From CAWAVN01 sp963825075 (GTDB taxonomy: Bacteria; Planctomycetota; Planctomycetia; Planctomycetales; Planctomycetaceae): a stretch of 64,000 bases of DNA. Numbering within the stretch: the stretch's first letter is position 1; every line of letters starts with the position of its first letter. This document shows positions 8,363-17,411 of the stretch, in pieces. Below the pieces are notes generated by a model, which searched no databases, had not been told where the DNA came from, and worked only from the letters and a program-made list of their open reading frames with translations. The position numbers were made by a program, and so were the translations under genes. The stretch covers positions 62,001 through 126,000 of the forward strand of contig CAWGRX010000030.1 of assembly GCA_963825075.1 (NCBI GenBank). Reading direction: 5' to 3'.

Positions 8363-9259
8363 TTACTCCTTGGGAGCGGTGCCCGCCACGAGTTCCTCGA
8401 ACAATCGGCGTTGGTTTTTGAGAGCGGAGAGCCGATCTTTAGGCGGTTTGCCGGCTTCAAGGAGAATCCAGCCTTTGTATTTGATACCTTGGAGTAACGC
8501 GAAGAGCTTTTGGTAAGGATACGTCTTGGAGTCCAATTCGTGAATGTGGCAGGTGGCCCCAAAACGGTCGGCCACCAATTTGAAATTCTCTTCGAGGCCT
8601 GCCCCTTGTAAATCCTGCGGATTGGAGTTCCAGCAAATCGCCACGTTGGGATGATCGGCCACATCGAGGATTTTGCGGATCGTTGGCAGTTCGGCGCACT
8701 GGCCGTGGACTTCCAGGCGGATTTGCTGATTGAAGTCGGCCCCGTATTTCCCCAGGAGATTCAGCGACCGCCCGATTTGCTCGATCGTCTTTTCGCGAGG
8801 CACCTCTTTGTAGAAGCGGTCTGGTTTGACCTTCACCCCGCTGCCGCCAACGTCCTGGCTGAGGCGGATAAAGGCTTTGGTCGCCTCGATCGCTTTTTTA
8901 ACGACGGCCGGGTCGGGGTTGTCGTAGCGTTCGTTGCTGCCGATGCCCACGTTGGTCACGCTGCTGTCTTCAAACCGCTTCTTCACCTCTTTCCGCTCTT
9001 GGGCGGACAGGGAGGGTTCGACGCCGTGGGCGTGGGTCGTTCGCAGTTCGACGCCGGGAAGGTTCGCCTGTTCGCAGTTGGCGATCAACGTGGGCAAATC
9101 CCAATCGGCTCCCCACAGATAGGTGACGAGGCCGAACTTCATCGCGGGCATTTTCGCCTCCGGAGCCGCCACTGCGCGTCGAGGCCACGCAGAAGAAATC
9201 GCCGCCAATCCCCCCAAGGCACCGGTTTTGAGAAACTCGCGACGCGTGGGCACGTACAT
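8363..9259 (-). CDS. Secreted sugar phosphate isomerase/epimerase-like protein
   Basis: A 298-residue member of the xylose-isomerase-like TIM-barrel family (AP endonuclease 2 superfamily). The N-terminus is a twin-arginine signal (TRREFLKTGALGGLAAISSA, cleavage near AVAAPEA), so the protein is exported folded. Candidate metal ligands of the barrel are E (PGVELRTTH), E (RLEVHGQ) and H (CHIHELD). Start is taken at ATG 9259, with GAGG upstream, rather than the alternative TTG at 9274. Planctomycetes carry many such secreted proteins of unknown substrate, often with Gfo/Idh oxidoreductases; the sugar acted on cannot be told. Confidence 0.85.
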   Translation of the reverse strand: MYVPTRREFLKTGALGGLAAISSAWPRRAVAAPEAKMPAMKFGLVTYLWGADWDLPTLIANCEQANLPGVELRTTHAHGVEPSLSAQERKEVKKRFEDSSVTNVGIGSNERYDNPDPAVVKKAIEATKAFIRLSQDVGGSGVKVKPDRFYKEVPREKTIEQIGRSLNLLGKYGADFNQQIRLEVHGQCAELPTIRKILDVADHPNVAICWNSNPQDLQGAGLEENFKLVADRFGATCHIHELDSKTYPYQKLFALLQGIKYKGWILLEAGKPPKDRLSALKNQRRLFEELVAGTAPKE

Positions 9260-9387
9260 GGCAAACCTCATCAACGAAAGAGAAGGGAAACTGGGGACTG
9301 TTCTTTATCGTATTCTGCACTCCGAGTTCTCTCTTGCCAACTCTGCGGCGGAAATCGCCCGGCGGATTTGAAATTCGACCACAAAAA

Positions 9388-9564
9388 CGTTCAAGTGGAC
9401 AGTTCGGCGACGCCTGCCCGGTGATGCGGTCGCTCATCGAACTCAACTCCGCCATGCTGGGCATTCCGTTTTGGGACTCCGCCCGCACGACGGAGGATTT
9501 GGGCATTGCCGGGCTGAGCAAAACGGATCTGCGAACCTATCTGCAAACGGGCGAGTTTCCATGA
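9388..9564 (+). pseudogene. C-terminal fragment resembling opine (octopine/nopaline-type) dehydrogenase
   Basis: The frame encodes a tail (PVMRSLIELNSAMLGIPFWD, then ARTTEDLGIAGLSKTDL) that resembles the alpha-helical C-terminus of the NAD/NADP octopine/nopaline dehydrogenase family: a helix ending in LG, then a short R-T-x-E-x-LG-x-AGL segment. The NAD-binding domain is missing, because the region upstream is occupied by the opposite-strand isomerase gene and its start. It therefore appears to be a remnant. Its TGA overlaps the ATG of the next gene (ATGA). The family call rests on a short segment and is tentative. Confidence 0.35.
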
Positions 9565-9836
9565 CGGCAGCGGAACAGTTGAAGGAAGCGGTCACTTCGG
9601 CCCAGGTGAATGAGGATTTCACCGAGGCGGTGCTCCGATTAAGCGATGGCAGCCGGCTGTGTTTTTGCCATCGCGTGGATCAGCGGTGGGCGAAAGCCGT
9701 GGGACCGGAAGGGGCCGAATCGCAAGCCGGCCTTGCCGGCGAGATTCTGTCATCGATCCAGCAGTTCCGCTTGAACGCCAAGCATTTGGACATCTTCTTC
9801 CAAGATGCCAGCCGCTGGGACGAACCGCTCCGCTGA
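9561..9836 (+). CDS. Small hypothetical protein
   Basis: A 91-residue soluble protein (MTAAEQLKEAVTSAQ...). The ATG overlaps the preceding TGA by four bases, a translational-coupling arrangement, which suggests it once formed an operon with the truncated gene before it. There is one Cys-x-Cys-His segment (LCFCHRVDQRW). No signal, membrane segment or recognised domain. The function is unknown. Confidence 0.5.
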   Translation: MTAAEQLKEAVTSAQVNEDFTEAVLRLSDGSRLCFCHRVDQRWAKAVGPEGAESQAGLAGEILSSIQQFRLNAKHLDIFFQDASRWDEPLR

Positions 9837-9898
9837 ATGCCGTTCTGCAGAAAGTCGCCGATCACTGCGCGATCGGAGTGCCCCGATCCGATGCCCGC

Positions 9899-10981
9899 TC
9901 ACGGGGTTGTCTCGTTTCGCAGTTGCTCGATTCGCTCGCGCATGTATTTTTCCCCGTTGTTGCCTTGCCAGTTCAACTCACCCTGCCAGAACTCGCGGAG
10001 ATAGCCTTGTTTGTCCACCAGATACACCGTGGGCCACATCGAATTTCCCCAGGCGTTCCAGTTCTGATTCTTGCCGTCGATGAGGATCGGAAAGTCAAAC
10101 CCGGCCTCGGCCGCCTTCTGGCGGACATTGGCGGTGTTTCGCTCGGCAGCGGTTTCTGGGGTGTGGATGCCGAGGATTGCCACGTCCTTCTTGGGGAAAG
10201 TTTTCCGCCACTGGCGATACCAGGGGAAGTTGTGAATGCAATTGATGCAGCCGCACGCGTAGAAGTGAATCACCACAACTTTTCCCCGGAGGTCGGCCAA
10301 CTTCAGCGGGGAGGAAGCGTTGATCCATTCTCCCGTGTTGACCAGTTCGGGTGCTTTGAAACGAGGCTTGCCGAACTTCGAGAGGTCGAAGTCCGCTCCC
10401 AAAATTTGTTTTAAGGCCGCTTGTTGCCCGGCGTTTAAGACGGCCAGGAGTTTCTTCTGCTGGTTAATCTGAAGTTCTTGGAACCGCTTCTCCAAAGGTT
10501 CGCGGGGCTTGCCGGTCTCTACCTCTTTCCGCAGGGCGGCGATCGCGGTCTGGGTGGCTTCGTTGATTTTTTGGATTCGCCGCTTTTGCTCATCCGAATA
10601 ACCGAGCCGGTTGACCACACTTTCCTGCAAGAATGCTTCGTTGCCCAGCGTCCGGAGCATCAATTCGTTCAAACGGGCACGCTGACCCGGCTGGAGTAAA
10701 GTTTCCAGTGCCTTGCGGGCATCGCTCGCGATTTTGGCGTTTCCGGAGCGGGCGATTTCTGGAGATTGGTTGCGAAGGGGGAAAAACCGCAAATCCAGGT
10801 CATCCATCAACTTTTGAAATGATCGCTGTTGCGCGGGGCTTAAATCTAGCTCCGCAATCGCTGCGGGTTCGTGCAACACAACCCAGTACGGATCGCTGCC
10901 CGCATAAGCATCGGCGGCCCCGGCTTCATGGGCTCCCGCAAACAGAAAACCGGCCGCCAACAAAAACAGAGGCTTACTCAT
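9899..10981 (-). CDS. Secreted thioredoxin-like (redoxin) protein with N-terminal helical domain
   Basis: A 360-residue exported protein. Signal peptide at residues 1-22 (KPLFLLAAGFLFAGAHEAGA). Residues about 30-210 are helical and charged, with a LSPAQQRSF type segment seen in Spy/periplasmic-stress-like planctomycete proteins. The C-terminal 150 residues are a TlpA/redoxin-type fold with the active-site segment ACGCINCIHNFP (CxxC as C-I-N-C) and a cis-proline region MWPTVYLVD. It probably performs extracytoplasmic disulfide or peroxide chemistry. The start at 10981 has GAGGGA upstream and is preferred over an upstream in-frame ATG at 11002. Confidence 0.82.
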   Translation of the reverse strand: MSKPLFLLAAGFLFAGAHEAGAADAYAGSDPYWVVLHEPAAIAELDLSPAQQRSFQKLMDDLDLRFFPLRNQSPEIARSGNAKIASDARKALETLLQPGQRARLNELMLRTLGNEAFLQESVVNRLGYSDEQKRRIQKINEATQTAIAALRKEVETGKPREPLEKRFQELQINQQKKLLAVLNAGQQAALKQILGADFDLSKFGKPRFKAPELVNTGEWINASSPLKLADLRGKVVVIHFYACGCINCIHNFPWYRQWRKTFPKKDVAILGIHTPETAAERNTANVRQKAAEAGFDFPILIDGKNQNWNAWGNSMWPTVYLVDKQGYLREFWQGELNWQGNNGEKYMRERIEQLRNETTP

Positions 10982-11084
10982 GATGATCCCTCGCCGCCAC
11001 AAGGTGTATCAAAAAAACGCTACTGGAGAATCATACCACCTTCCGTCTCCCCCAGTCCAGATGTCACCGATCTTTGTGAGATTC

Positions 11085-11540
11085 TTACGGTTCCGCAATC
11101 CAGCGTTCAGGTTCTTCGGCGCTCGAAATCGGCCGCTGCATGACTTTCAGATCGGTCCGTTCACGCCAGCCGTTTCGCATCCAGAATTCGCTGCCGTCCT
11201 CGTTGTCAGCGTACACGAAAAGGTTGCATTTGGGGATCCCCAGAGAGCCGAGCTTTGAGAGACATCGCTCGATGAGAATCTTCCCCAGGCCCTGTCGGCG
11301 ATACCCCGTAGCGACCGCCAGATGATGCAAATAGCCCCGCCTTCCATCGTGTCCGCAGAGCACCGCGGCCACGATGCGGCCTACTTCGCGAACCACAAGG
11401 CTCAATCCCGGATTGCGTCGAAGGTAAGCCCTCAGCCCTTCCGGAGTATCTCCGTCGCTCAGCCCGACGCCGGGGATCTCTTGCCAGAACTCCAGCACGT
11501 CCTCGCAGTCGGACGCCGTCATTTCCACGGGTTCCGACAT
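11085..11540 (-). CDS. GNAT family N-acetyltransferase
   Basis: A 151-residue single-domain protein. The acetyl-CoA-binding motif is visible as LAVATGYRRQGLGKILIERC (Q/R-x-x-G-x-G/A pattern, about residues 74-93), preceded by the beta-4 strand (GYLHHLAVA). The region after it (NLFVYADNEDGSEFWMRNGW) is the usual GNAT beta-5 to beta-6 end. The small-molecule or protein substrate cannot be predicted. The 343-base interval on its 5' side holds no other recognisable gene. Confidence 0.88.
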   Translation of the reverse strand: MSEPVEMTASDCEDVLEFWQEIPGVGLSDGDTPEGLRAYLRRNPGLSLVVREVGRIVAAVLCGHDGRRGYLHHLAVATGYRRQGLGKILIERCLSKLGSLGIPKCNLFVYADNEDGSEFWMRNGWRERTDLKVMQRPISSAEEPERWIAEP

Positions 11541-11883
11541 CGCCTGGTTCTCCTTTGAGTTCAGAAGAAGAAAAATAGATTGACAACCCGCGGCAAAAAA
11601 GGTTCGATTGAGGCGATTCGAAACGGAGTAATCATTCCATCTTCTCAGGTGCCGGCGCGATTCAGTTCCTTAGAAAATGCCCCAAAGACGGCTGTGTCAC
11701 AACACGACTGCCGGCGAACGTGAACGGCAACCCACTCACAGCCCTGTTGCAGATCAATTTATCTGCAAAACCGGACTTATGGGATAGTCACTTCGTCTTG
11801 AAGTCGAAGTGTTTTGGGAATGGCGAAGCGACGGCTTCAAAAAGTCCTGATTGGGTCCGAGAGTGGCGATGGGACCCCGTCCG
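11541..11883. other. Gene-free interval
   Basis: No credible coding region. A small hairpin (CACTTCG...CGAAGTG) lies at about 11790-11812. Probably holds the promoter of the minus-strand acetyltransferase near 11560-11640, not precisely identified. Confidence 0.4.
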
Positions 11884-12072
11884 CTAAGTCCCGGTGTTCT
11901 CCAACGACTTGAACCGCTGCAAAAGCGCCTCGAATTGCTCCAACTTGTGTTTGAGATCATCTTTGAACTCATGGTCCATGCTGCGGCGGATTTCCGGATG
12001 CAACTCGGCGATTCGGCTTTCAATCAACGTCACAAGCAGGTCGCGTTCTTCCTGGCTGATGTCCAGATTCAT
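11884..12072 (-). CDS. Small conserved hypothetical protein
   Basis: A 62-residue acidic, helical protein (MNLDISQEERDLLVTLIESR...). The start at 12072 is fixed by a GAGGAG site in front; the longer in-frame extension is not credible. Sequences starting with this M-x-L-x-x-x-x-E-R-x-L-L pattern and followed by an ELHPEIRR segment are common as short single-domain proteins in many bacteria, with no known role. No signal or membrane segment. Probably cytoplasmic and alpha-helical or coiled-coil. Confidence 0.65.
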   Translation of the reverse strand: MNLDISQEERDLLVTLIESRIAELHPEIRRSMDHEFKDDLKHKLEQFEALLQRFKSLENTGT

Positions 12073-12193
12073 GGTCGTCTCCTCACGGTTTGCCTTCGGG
12101 ATAAGGGGAAGTCCTTTTCGTTTATTCTGACGAAATCCCGAGGCTTCCTGCAATCCCTGATTTCTATACTCGCCGTTTCGGTGAGGCGCGGCT

Positions 12194-12240
12194 CAAAAAA
12201 ATCGGGGAACCGCTGCCTCTCCCGTGGGCGGCGGTTCCCC
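12194..12240 (-). terminator. Rho-independent terminator of the Gfo/Idh gene
   Basis: GGGGAACCGC (12204-12213) pairs with GCGGTTCCCC (12231-12240). On the minus strand the stem is followed by a run of seven T (12195-12201). It lies 32 bases after the stop of the minus-strand gene ending at 12272. Confidence 0.9.
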
Positions 12241-12271
12241 CTCATTCAGGGTCAAATCGATTCACCGAGAC

Positions 12272-13666
12272 TCAGACCTTGAACTCAAAATCCTTGTTGA
12301 TGCCCGGCATCGGGACGGGATAGGTGCCGTTGCCTTCATCGTCGGGCATCACGGGGGCCGGGCCTTCGGGAGTGAAGTTGGCAATATCGGGAGCCAATTC
12401 CACCGGGCAGTTCAGCATTTGATCGAAGGTGATCTCCTGCCCGGTGTGGGCGGCCATGCGGCCCATGCTGGTCGTCGAGGCTGGCCTGGACGCCGCGGGG
12501 AACTTCGTTATACGGCGTGTCGGTGATGATCGCATCGACCAGGTCTTCCCATTCGAGATCGTACGGGTTCTTTTCCGGCTGCGGGAAGGCCCAGACCACT
12601 TCTTTGCGGTTCTGGTTCTGGCCTTTGAAAGTACGCACCTTGCCCGGCGTGTGGCCGGAGGTGGAAACAATGGCCGAGCCTTTGCTGCCGTGCGACCACG
12701 CTCGACATGTTGTTCATGCAGCCCAGCATCGTCCGGCCGTCGAAGAACAGCTTCGCCCCGTCGGGATAGGTGTATTCGACGGCGTAAGTGTCGAAGTTCT
12801 GATCGACGTAATCGCCGCGATAATGCCGGCCGCCCAGGGCTTGGGCTTTGATCGGCCAGGCGTTTTTCATCCAACACGTCTCGTCGATCTGATGAATGTA
12901 GAAATCGCTGAACAGCCCGCCGCTGGCCCAGATGAAGCTGTGGAACCGCTCGATTTGCCACATGAGTTCCGGCTTGTCGGCCGGCTTGCGTTTCGAGAAG
13001 CAGCTTCCCACCGGGCCGTGCATGCGGTAGGCCCGCATGGTGATGATGTCGCCGATCTCGCCGTTCTGAATCCGCTCGTGCAGTTCCTGCCGGCCCCGGC
13101 AGTGGCGGACCATCAAGCCCACCGCCGATTTGATGCCTTTCTCGTCGGCTTTCTTGGCGAGTTCCAGCATCCGCTTGGACGTGGGGCCGTCCGCCGTGAG
13201 CGGTTTTTCCATGAAGACATTGATGCCTTTTTCGATGGCATATTGATAATGCACCCAGCGGAAGGCGAGCGGCGTGGCGAGGATCACGATGTCGCCTTTG
13301 TTGAGCACATCCATCGCTTTTTTGAAGGCGTCGAAGCCCACGAACTGATGCTCCTTGGGCACATCGACCTTGCCGGGCTGATTGCTGAAATTGTCGGAGA
13401 GGGCTTTGTGGTGGCGGTCGAGCTGATGCGGAAAGACATCGGCCATCGCCACGAGTTTCGTCTGGGCGTTCTTGACGGACAGGGCATTGGCCGCGGCCCC
13501 GGTTCCCCGTCCGCCGCAACCCACGAGGGCGACTTGAATCGTCTCGTTCCCATTGGCGGCATGGACCTTGCGGCAGCGACAACGCCGCGAACGCGGAAGC
13601 GGCTCCGGCCGCTTGAATAAACTGGCGGCGATTGGGGCCGTTTGGACCGGTGTCTTTTTTCATCAT
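12272..13666 (-). pseudogene. Secreted Gfo/Idh/MocA family oxidoreductase, three frameshifts
   Basis: The corrected protein has about 463 residues: twin-arginine signal (RRQFIQAAGAASAFAALSLP), NAD-binding Rossmann start (VALVGCGGRGTGAAANAL), the catalytic-domain EKP motif (NVFMEKPLT) and the C-terminal DUF-type extension ending in KDFEF. Three one-base insertions break it: near 13570 (after LSLP), near 12696 (MNNMSSVV to HGSKGSAI) and near 12478 (VQASL to TTSMGRM). Removing one base at each point restores the family sequence, and there are no other stops. AAGGAA precedes the ATG at 13666. Either a recently inactivated gene or indel errors. The substrate is unknown; the family oxidises sugars or inositol-like compounds with NAD(P). 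Confidence 0.82.
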
Positions 13667-13726
13667 GGGGTTCCTTTCGTAGGATCGAGTTGGGAGGTGA
13701 TTTGGTTTTTGAATCGGGGAAAAAAT

Positions 13727-13940
13727 ACCGCGTAGCGGCGACGGCATATAGCTGCGGCGTAAGCCCGCAGACCTGTTTGCGATAAAACATGCAAAGCCGC
13801 GAAGCGGCGCTAGCAATGTATTCCTCTCATAATCTTCATGCTCACAGAGCCTGCGTCGCCGCTTCGCGGCTCGAGGTGTTTGCGGCTCTGTTTCTGCAGG
13901 CTGACGCCTGCAGCTATATGCTGCCGCCGCTACGCGGCTA
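13727..13940. mobile_element. MITE-like element with about 45-bp terminal inverted repeats
   Basis: The left end (13727-13771, containing CGCGTAGCGGCG and GGCATATAGCTGCGG) is an inverted copy of the right end (13893-13940, containing CTGCAGCTATATGCTGCC and CCGCTACGCGG). Inside is a second inverted pair (AGCCGCGAAGCGGCG near 13794 and GTCGCCGCTTCGCGGCTC near 13855). It encodes nothing. A single-ended copy is at 20651-20696. It fills the interval 13667-13967. Confidence 0.7.
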
Positions 13941-13967
13941 AGACATCGGAACCAATTCGCGTTTGAT

Positions 13968-15047
13968 TTACTTCTTGTCCTTCGCACTGTTCCAGTATAG
14001 GTTCATCTCTTCCACGGTGGGAACCTTCAACGGCCGGACGAGCCGAAAGCCGAGCCAGGGGGCGTCGGTGTGATACCAGATGCTTTTGGGCAGTTGCGGG
14101 TCTTGGACTTTCCAATACGGGTCCGAACCTTTGCGGAACGCCGAGCGGAGTTGTTCGGGATCATCGTCCCAACCGCCGCCGCGCACCGTGCGGGGATAAA
14201 GCTTCGCCGGTTTCAAAAACGGATTGTTCGGCGAGTTTTTGATCTTGGAAAAATACTCGGGATCGAACTGGTCCGCGGTCCATTCCATCACGTTCCCGTG
14301 CATGTCGTAAAGGCCCCAGGGATTGGGCTTTTTCGTGCCGACTTTCTGGTACTTCTCGTTGCTGTTCTCGTAGTACCAGGCATATTCGCCGAGCTTCGCG
14401 GGATCGTCGCCGAAGGAATACGCGGTCGTGGTCCCGGCTCGGCAGGCGTATTCCCACTCGGCTTCCGTGGGCAGCCGATAAAAATGCCCCGTCTGGGCAC
14501 TGAGCCACTGGCAATACTTATTGGCGGCGTGCTGGGTCATGCTGATCGCCGGATAGCCCCGCTGCCCCATGCCGAAACTCATCTCCACATACGGAGCCGT
14601 CGGCTGGCTGACCGCATCGACCAGCGAATGCTGCTTGGGATCGTAATTCTTTCTCGCCCCGTCTTTCGTGCGGTCCACCTGGGTGATCATGTAGGGTTCG
14701 TATTCGTCCCAGGTGACTTCGTATTTGCCGATCCAGAACGGATCGATCTTGACCTTCACCTGCGGGCCTTCGTTGTCCTGGCGATGGGCTTCCGATGGCG
14801 GGCTGCCCATCAGAAATTCCCCGCCTTTGACGGCGACCATGTGAAAGTCGGCCCCCGTCTTCGGAACTTTGGCGGAGTAGTCCTTCATCTCGGACGCTTT
14901 GACATCGCCGGTTTTCTTGGCGATCTCGGCGTGCAGTTTTTTGATGAGTTCCAGGTTATCGGGAGACTCGGCAAGGGCAATTTGCGAAAAAAGAAAGAGA
15001 GCCCATGCCGCCGCGAGGAGAAAGGAAGTTCGTTCCAATCGCTGCAT
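13968..15047 (-). CDS. Secreted SUMF1 (formylglycine-generating-enzyme-like) domain protein
   Basis: A 359-residue exported protein with a signal peptide (residues 1-26, ending ALA). The SUMF1 fold spans about residues 66-345: MVAVKGGEFLMGSPPSEA, then FWIGKYEVTWDEYEPY, YRLPTEAEWEYACRAGT, WGLYDMHGNVMEW and TVRGGGWDDDPEQLRSAFR. True formylglycine-generating enzymes have catalytic cysteines in the segment after RGGS; here it is RGGGWDDDPEQ, without cysteine. It is therefore unlikely to be the activator of the sulfatase at 32 kb and more likely a non-catalytic or ligand-binding SUMF1 protein, of which planctomycetes have many. It is separated from the genes upstream by a terminator at 15.1 kb. 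Confidence 0.85.
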   Translation of the reverse strand: MQRLERTSFLLAAAWALFLFSQIALAESPDNLELIKKLHAEIAKKTGDVKASEMKDYSAKVPKTGADFHMVAVKGGEFLMGSPPSEAHRQDNEGPQVKVKIDPFWIGKYEVTWDEYEPYMITQVDRTKDGARKNYDPKQHSLVDAVSQPTAPYVEMSFGMGQRGYPAISMTQHAANKYCQWLSAQTGHFYRLPTEAEWEYACRAGTTTAYSFGDDPAKLGEYAWYYENSNEKYQKVGTKKPNPWGLYDMHGNVMEWTADQFDPEYFSKIKNSPNNPFLKPAKLYPRTVRGGGWDDDPEQLRSAFRKGSDPYWKVQDPQLPKSIWYHTDAPWLGFRLVRPLKVPTVEEMNLYWNSAKDKK

Positions 15048-15124
15048 ATCATTTCACCATGCTGGGGTTCTTTTATCAAAGTTTTTATTGTAACCCCCAC
15101 GCCTCCGAGATGCGACAAACCCAG

Positions 15125-15161
15125 AAAAAACGGGAGCCGGCCTCCAGAGATGCCGCTCCCG
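15125..15161 (-). terminator. Rho-independent terminator on the minus strand
   Basis: CGGGAGCCGGC (15131-15141) pairs with GCCGCTCCCG (15152-15161), and on the minus strand it is followed by TTTTTT (15125-15130). It lies 320 bases beyond the end of the M56/DUF1559 gene and just upstream of the SUMF1 gene. The rest of 15048-15483 shows nothing recognisable. Confidence 0.82.
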
Positions 15162-15483
15162 ATTTCGAAAGTCGCTCATGTTTAAGGTTGTCATGTTTCA
15201 AGTATGGGGCGATAGGATCCTCTCCGCAAGTCCTTATGGTGAAAGACAATTCGACCGCCAAATTGGCACGTTATCGCACATGCGACTAAAAAATCCCGCC
15301 TCTCCGCGACGGTAGCGCGAAGAAGAGTTGACGTGCAAATCCTGTGACAATTCGATTGCCGATTCCTTTTGATCCGCCACCTTCGCGGAGCGAAGGGAGA
15401 ATTACTCCGACGTATTCCTTTATCGCGGCACCGCTCCTCCTTCCGATCTCGGATAAGCCGCTTCGCCGCCACCATCAGCCTCG

Positions 15484-17400
15484 TCAATCACTCCGCCGGA
15501 AGACGCCGCTGCTTCGCCGGATGGCAGAGTCGGATTGTCGCCGGCCGGGATAATGCCCGGGATAGCCGTCGTTGCGTTCGATCGCGTTTTGCAGCATGGT
15601 TTTGCCGATGGAATCGTTGATGAACCGGGCCGCGCCGTCGCCGAAGACCGCATTAAATCCTCCCTCAAACCAGCCGCCCAGTTTGGGCACGGGTTTGGAG
15701 CGGCCCGCGTAGGGAATGTCTTCCGGCTTGGTCCAGGGGATGTCCCGCTTGGCTTCCACGATCATCAGCGTGTTGGACGTGCCGTCCACAATGTCCGCCA
15801 TGCGAGTCGGTGTTTCGCCATCGCCCATCAGCGTGTTTTTGCCGACGAGGGCGAAGTAACTCGTGTTGGTGGAATCGGGTTTGTCCTTTGGATTCCGGTA
15901 AACCCTCGGCATTTTGGCCAGCAACTTCTTGTTGTGCTCGCTGTCCCAGGGTTCATCGAAGTGGTATTGCTCGTAGAGGGCCGATTCGTCGATATAAGGC
16001 AGAATCGCGACCCGCCAACTGTGGGGATATTTTCCTGGATGGGGATGGCCTTCTTGCCCTTTAGCCGCCGCCGCGGGAAAGCGGTTGTGGGTGGCACGGT
16101 AATTGTGCATCGCGAGGCCGATATTCTTGAGATTGTTAAGCGATTGCGTCCGCTGGGCGGCATCGCGGGCAGAACTGACGGCCGGCACCAGCGACGCCAC
16201 CAGCATGCTCGCCGTCTCCTGGGGCAGTTCCACGTGCACCGCCACTTCGGAATCCTTGCGTTCGATCTTGAGTGTTTTCAGAACCTCCTGACCCAGCTTG
16301 AGAAGTAAGCCGACCATCTGTTGTTCCCGCTCGGGAAGTTGGCCGATCATTTGCTGATTTTGCTCGACCATGTTCCGGCCCAGGACCCTCACGGCATTCA
16401 AAGTGTCCAGGACCTTGGCCGCGGCCTTGGCATCGTCTCCTGGTTGTGGAGGACGCTCCGGATGTTTGGCACCGCTGCTGGCATGGAAAACGATGTTCGC
16501 CGTCATCCCCTGGTCAAATTCCAGGCTGCCCACCACGGTCTCCACATCGCTCCACAACGGCCCGAACATGGGATTGAGGCCGAAGGATTGCCGGAACCTC
16601 TCTTGCGGCGTCATCGGCCGACCGAATCCACCCATCGGAGCGAATTCTCCGCCATTTTCTCCGCCATTGCCCATCCCAAATTGAATTCGGAGTTGTCTCA
16701 GATTCAAATACTCGGCGGCGATTTTTTTGGACACGGTTTCCCACTTCGGCATGCGTTTTTCACGATTGATCGAGGTGTTTCGGGCATCGATAGCTTGTTT
16801 CAGTCCGTGTTCCGTGTCCGAAACGATCAGCGTATATTCGTTGGCCAGCCAGAAGGCAGGACCGAAGTCTTTTTGTTTGAGGTAAAGTTGTCCGCCATAG
16901 AATCCCGTTTCGGAATTCGGCGTAAGGTGCTGTTTCAGAGTTTCAAGCTTGAGTTTTTCCGAAGTGTGAAACATTCCGGCGACGATTTTGTCACCGACGT
17001 GTTGGCTGAAGCTCCACACGACTTCTTCAATCTGATCCAGCGGAATGCCCATCGGCTTGGCCAGCTTTTTCTCCTGTAACAGCACTTTGGTCAGAGGTTC
17101 GAGCATCGGTTTCGCCAGCAACGCTTTGGGCCGGATGCCAAACACGGCGATAGCATCGTCCGGCACGTAAGTCAGCGGAAATGCCGAGATCGGTTTGGGG
17201 TCGGCGTCGGTCAGTGGCGGATCGGTTTGGACCAGGATGGTGGGATCGGCTTTCGGGCTGTCCGGTTCCTGGGCGTCGGCGGGGTTAGAGCGGCTGCGAA
17301 GGCCGACGGCGAATAGCGTCGCCAATCCGATCAAAACCAGCGTGCCGAATTGCCGGACCCGCGATGGGCGGGACTCCTCCAGGGGGTTTTTCTTGAGCAT
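15484..17400 (-). CDS. DUF1559 (SBP_bac_10) domain protein, probably C-terminal half of an M56 fusion
   Basis: The frame encodes a membrane segment (about residues 20-38, GTLVLIGLATLFAVGL), a long extracytoplasmic region with FPLTYVPDDAIAVFGIRP, and a C-terminal DUF1559 domain (ARDAAQRTQSLNNLKNIGLA, then YHFDEPWDSEHN and ADIVDGTSNTLMIVEA). It lacks the N-terminal prepilin motif normal for stand-alone DUF1559 proteins. The residues just before the ATG at 17400, in this frame, read LLPSHRTFMRRIEM, the conserved tail of M56 peptidases, so the upstream gene most likely continues into this one after a one-base deletion near 17433. The extreme C-terminus is ragged (frame may shift near 15560). A GAGGAG in front of 17400 leaves separate translation possible. 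Confidence 0.75.
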   Translation of the reverse strand: MLKKNPLEESRPSRVRQFGTLVLIGLATLFAVGLRSRSNPADAQEPDSPKADPTILVQTDPPLTDADPKPISAFPLTYVPDDAIAVFGIRPKALLAKPMLEPLTKVLLQEKKLAKPMGIPLDQIEEVVWSFSQHVGDKIVAGMFHTSEKLKLETLKQHLTPNSETGFYGGQLYLKQKDFGPAFWLANEYTLIVSDTEHGLKQAIDARNTSINREKRMPKWETVSKKIAAEYLNLRQLRIQFGMGNGGENGGEFAPMGGFGRPMTPQERFRQSFGLNPMFGPLWSDVETVVGSLEFDQGMTANIVFHASSGAKHPERPPQPGDDAKAAAKVLDTLNAVRVLGRNMVEQNQQMIGQLPEREQQMVGLLLKLGQEVLKTLKIERKDSEVAVHVELPQETASMLVASLVPAVSSARDAAQRTQSLNNLKNIGLAMHNYRATHNRFPAAAAKGQEGHPHPGKYPHSWRVAILPYIDESALYEQYHFDEPWDSEHNKKLLAKMPRVYRNPKDKPDSTNTSYFALVGKNTLMGDGETPTRMADIVDGTSNTLMIVEAKRDIPWTKPEDIPYAGRSKPVPKLGGWFEGGFNAVFGDGAARFINDSIGKTMLQNAIERNDGYPGHYPGRRQSDSAIRRSSGVFRRSD

Positions 17401-17411
17401 TTCGATTCTCC

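Noticed and set aside
12517..13620. Long plus-strand frame opposite the Gfo/Idh gene
   Set aside because: Shadow of the frameshifted oxidoreductase, whose family motifs are clear on the minus strand.
13968..15047. Catalytic formylglycine-generating enzyme
   Set aside because: Active-site cysteines not seen.
14070..15185. Long plus-strand frame opposite the SUMF1 gene
   Set aside because: Antisense shadow; the SUMF1 motifs and signal peptide are on the other strand.
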